Below, piece by piece: positions 62,139 to 64,000 of a stretch of 64,000 nt of DNA. Made by a program: the position numbers and the translations under genes. The notes under the pieces are model-generated. The model saw nothing but the letters and a program-made list of their open reading frames with translations, ran no database searches and was not told the DNA's origin. The stretch spans positions 1-64,000 of the forward strand of contig CAYFFQ010000006.1 of assembly GCA_964342465.1 (NCBI GenBank), in the 5' to 3' direction. Source of the stretch: MGIIb-Q1 sp964342465 (lineage in GTDB: Archaea; Thermoplasmatota; Poseidoniia; Poseidoniales; Thalassarchaeaceae). Within the stretch, counting starts at the first letter, position 1. The number at the start of each line of letters is the position of its first letter.

Positions 62139-63143
62139 TCAATCAACGGAGGCAATGTCTGTTGAATGGCCGAGAAATCGCATCTTTGCGTCGAGTTGGC
62201 AGACCAACAGGCGAGGTGGCTCTCGCCTCCTGATGAAGAGGGGTTGCTCCCATGTGACGGTCAGGTTGGTTCCGTTCACCTCATCGACTCTGCCGACGAC
62301 GAACTGTAGGTCCACCGCGGCGTGGATGACATCACCTGTTGTCACCCGCAGCGGTTGAAACGGGGCTAACTCCAAGGTGAGTTTCGAGCGTGTCATGCGA
62401 ATCATATCGCTCAACTCCTCTTCCTTGTCTGCCTCGCTCACAAGAATCGTTCCTCTTGAGAGCGCCGCTTCTCTCATGTCGCGGATGGCGACGCCGACTC
62501 GGTCTCCAGCTACCGCTTTTGCGACATCGTCATCCATCACCTGTAGTGAGCGGGTGATTCCACCATCTCCAGTTGGAAGAGCGACAATTCTATCGTGCTT
62601 GTTGATGCTACCTGACTGAACATATCCGATGGCTACGAGGCCGACGCCCTTTACATTGAAATGTTGATCAACTGGGATGACGAGAGGCCCTCCCTCATCG
62701 ACATCTTGGTTGGCGAGAACGGAGAAGAGAAGTTCTCGCATCGTGTGCTCATCGATGGGTTCCTCGTGCAGGACCCATTCGCTCAGGCCAGCCTGTTGCA
62801 TGATGATTTTCACTTGGTCGGCATCGACCCAATCGCCTTCGTCTGGGTTGATGATGATGTGACCCTCGGAGATGCCGGAGCATCCGAAGGCGACCATCAC
62901 CTCACCTAGGTCGGCGTCTATTCGTTTCACCTCGACGACTCCGCAGCGAGCCACATTCAGCACCGATAGCAGAGGGCGGATTCGCTCTGGATGTTTAAGG
63001 GGGCGCAGAATGGATATGATTCTGACTCCCTGCTCACTGTTCTCCTTGTGAACATAGGTCTCGATGTCTCTCTTGTCATTCGACTTGGCGATTGTTCGGG
63101 CGAGTTCATCACTTCCGACCAAGGCGACATTCAGCACCTTCAT
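62139..63143 (-). CDS. SelB/EF-Tu-like protein with degenerate GTPase domain
   Basis: 334 residues. The second half is a clear EF-Tu domain 2 and 3 pair (GVGLVAIGYVQSGSINKHD, VAGDRVGVAIRDM, LELAPFQPLRVTTGDV). The first half keeps the shape of the G domain but has lost its signatures: GSDELARTI replaces the GHVDHGKT-type P-loop, and KHPERIRPLLSVLNVA stands where DxPGH is expected. It therefore should not bind GTP in the usual way. Similar SelB-like paralogues exist in archaea without selenocysteine. Role unknown, possibly RNA or tRNA binding. It follows the thioesterase gene by 39 bp. Confidence 0.82.
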   Translation of the reverse strand: MKVLNVALVGSDELARTIAKSNDKRDIETYVHKENSEQGVRIISILRPLKHPERIRPLLSVLNVARCGVVEVKRIDADLGEVMVAFGCSGISEGHIIINPDEGDWVDADQVKIIMQQAGLSEWVLHEEPIDEHTMRELLFSVLANQDVDEGGPLVIPVDQHFNVKGVGLVAIGYVQSGSINKHDRIVALPTGDGGITRSLQVMDDDVAKAVAGDRVGVAIRDMREAALSRGTILVSEADKEEELSDMIRMTRSKLTLELAPFQPLRVTTGDVIHAAVDLQFVVGRVDEVNGTNLTVTWEQPLFIRRREPPRLLVCQLDAKMRFLGHSTDIASVD

Positions 63144-63182
63144 GTCTGCACCCGCCAGCCCATCGGAATTGAACCCGTCGGC

Positions 63183-63644
63183 TCATTCTGAGGCCTTCAT
63201 CGCATCGCGTGCGGCCTTGGCCGCGTTCCACAGTGCCTGCTGCTCATCATTCTCAACCACCAGTTGAGGAATTGGAATAGGGCGCATCTGATTGTCGATT
63301 GCAACCATGAAGAAGAATCCGGTGCAGATGTCCTCGCTCTCCCACACACTCCTGTCCAACCGTCGGGCGACGACATGGCAACCTGTGGTGTGTTTCGAAG
63401 TGAAGACGACACTCGCCGTCACCTCCACGAGGTCCCCTTGATACGCTGGGCGCTTGAACTTCAGTGAGTCTATTGAGACCGTCACGAATTCACGGTGGGC
63501 GAATTTTGAGGAGACGATGCCGGCCGCAGTATCCATCATCGATAGAAGCCGGCCACCGAACAGGGTGTTGTAAGCGTTGGTGTCACCCGGAAAAACCTCT
63601 TGAATCAGGGTCACGGGCTCGGTCGTGAATGGCATGGAAGACAT
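63183..63644 (-). CDS. Acyl-CoA thioesterase, hotdog fold (YciA-like)
   Basis: About 153 residues. PGDTNAYNTLFGGRLLSMMDTAAGI carries the hotdog helix and catalytic aspartate; SIDSLKFKRPAYQGDLVEV and TSKHTTGCHVVARR continue the fold. Hydrolyses acyl-CoA; the acyl chain cannot be read. ATG 63644 or 63635 are likely starts; a GTG at 63668 is also possible. Confidence 0.9.
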   Translation of the reverse strand: MSSMPFTTEPVTLIQEVFPGDTNAYNTLFGGRLLSMMDTAAGIVSSKFAHREFVTVSIDSLKFKRPAYQGDLVEVTASVVFTSKHTTGCHVVARRLDRSVWESEDICTGFFFMVAIDNQMRPIPIPQLVVENDEQQALWNAAKAARDAMKASE

Positions 63645-63847
63645 GGTTATCGGTGGTGTTGGCGTCACTCATCCCTCATCAAGCCTTGTCAAACCACCCA
63701 TCCCACGGTCGAGATTGTCAGGTTGTGCGATATTGGCGCTGACCTCAATACCAACCACATCCCAATAACTCCAGTGAGTTGTATTCAGACGGGTGGATGC
63801 GAGGCATCAGGCGAAGCCCTCATCCACTCCCGCCCATTCGGAAGGCC

Positions 63848-64000
63848 ATGCAAGAGGAATCTGAGCGCATCGCTGTGGCCCTCGTTTCAGGCGGAATAGA
63901 CTCCCCTGTGGCCGTCGCTCGCATGGCCCGCTGTGGATGGCGGATAGCACCACTCCATTGTTCACAGCAACCGATAACCGGTGACGAACCGGAGCAGAAG
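63848..64000 (+). CDS. ThiI-like PP-loop protein (3' partial)
   Basis: The first 51 codons are visible: MQEESERIAVALVSGGIDSP and on to the window end. LVSGGIDSPVAVARMARCG is the adenylating PP-loop of ThiI, which makes 4-thiouridine in tRNA. The N-terminal ferredoxin-like and THUMP domains of full ThiI are missing at this start, so it is either a PP-loop-only relative or a variant whose RNA-binding part is encoded elsewhere. It is divergent from the thioesterase gene. Confidence 0.72.
   Translation, partial: MQEESERIAVALVSGGIDSPVAVARMARCGWRIAPLHCSQQPITGDEPEQK

Overview
The window looks like a piece of a planktonic euryarchaeal genome, most likely Thermoplasmatota of the Marine Group II (Poseidoniales) type. 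This is inferred from gene content and was not tested by phylogeny. Archaeal markers are an Orc1/Cdc6 initiator (53.6-54.8 kb), a two-ring CDC48 ATPase, aspartate carbamoyltransferase with its PyrI regulatory chain, an MC1 chromatin protein, a stand-alone Lrp RAM domain, a geranylgeranyl-reductase-like flavoprotein, and a phosphopantetheine adenylyltransferase fused to the archaeal DUF359 dephospho-CoA kinase. Mixed in are bacterial- or eukaryote-like enzymes: bacterial-type ThrRS, GlpX fructose bisphosphatase, class I FBP aldolase and biotin carboxylase. Genes are dense, often overlap by 4 bp, and use GTG or TTG starts fairly often.

Layout. 0-4.4 kb: end of a Pro/Met-repeat protein, thrS, a PD-(D/E)XK nuclease-like protein. 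4.7-10.6 kb: a coiled-coil membrane protein, a large surface protein and a GHMP kinase. 10.7-13.4 kb: pyrBI and a Ncs6/TtuA-type tRNA thiolase. 13.7-17.6 kb: a roadblock / giant coiled-coil / small membrane protein operon. 17.6-24.7 kb (minus strand): a membrane protein, DUF58, a DUF4350-like protein, a PRC-barrel protein and cdc48. 24.8-29.4 kb: aldehyde dehydrogenase, small zinc proteins, a B3/B4 protein and a radical SAM protein. 29.6-33.0 kb: sdhCAB. 33.3-39.4 kb: MC1, RAM protein and a 1.8-kilo-residue surface protein. 39.5-46.2 kb: macro domain, GGR-like, moaE-moaC, glpX, a seven-zinc-knuckle protein and FBP aldolase. 46.2-52.8 kb: small zinc and winged-helix proteins, an unrecognised 882-residue wHTH protein, the CoA-synthesis fusion and a GT2. 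52.9-59.3 kb: membrane protein, cdc6 with a probable origin, MBL hydrolase, CysJ-like flavoprotein, biotin carboxylase. 59.6-64 kb: membrane protein, degenerate SelB-like protein, thioesterase, start of a ThiI-like gene.

The most striking genome-scale feature is a set of at least 13 unrelated, locus-specific short tandem or interspersed repeats in intergenic DNA. They sit mostly just after stop codons, and all six convergent gene junctions longer than about 180 bp carry one. A related 18-bp array lies in frame inside the radical SAM gene, adding about 50 residues between two core motifs. A second notable item is the sdhB/MC1 junction (33.06-33.29 kb), which is packed with perfect hairpins, two of them mutually exclusive, and may encode a structured RNA.

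One 100-N scaffold gap (42731-42830) is flanked by an exact 55-bp duplication. It is almost certainly a failed join of overlapping contigs and not missing DNA.
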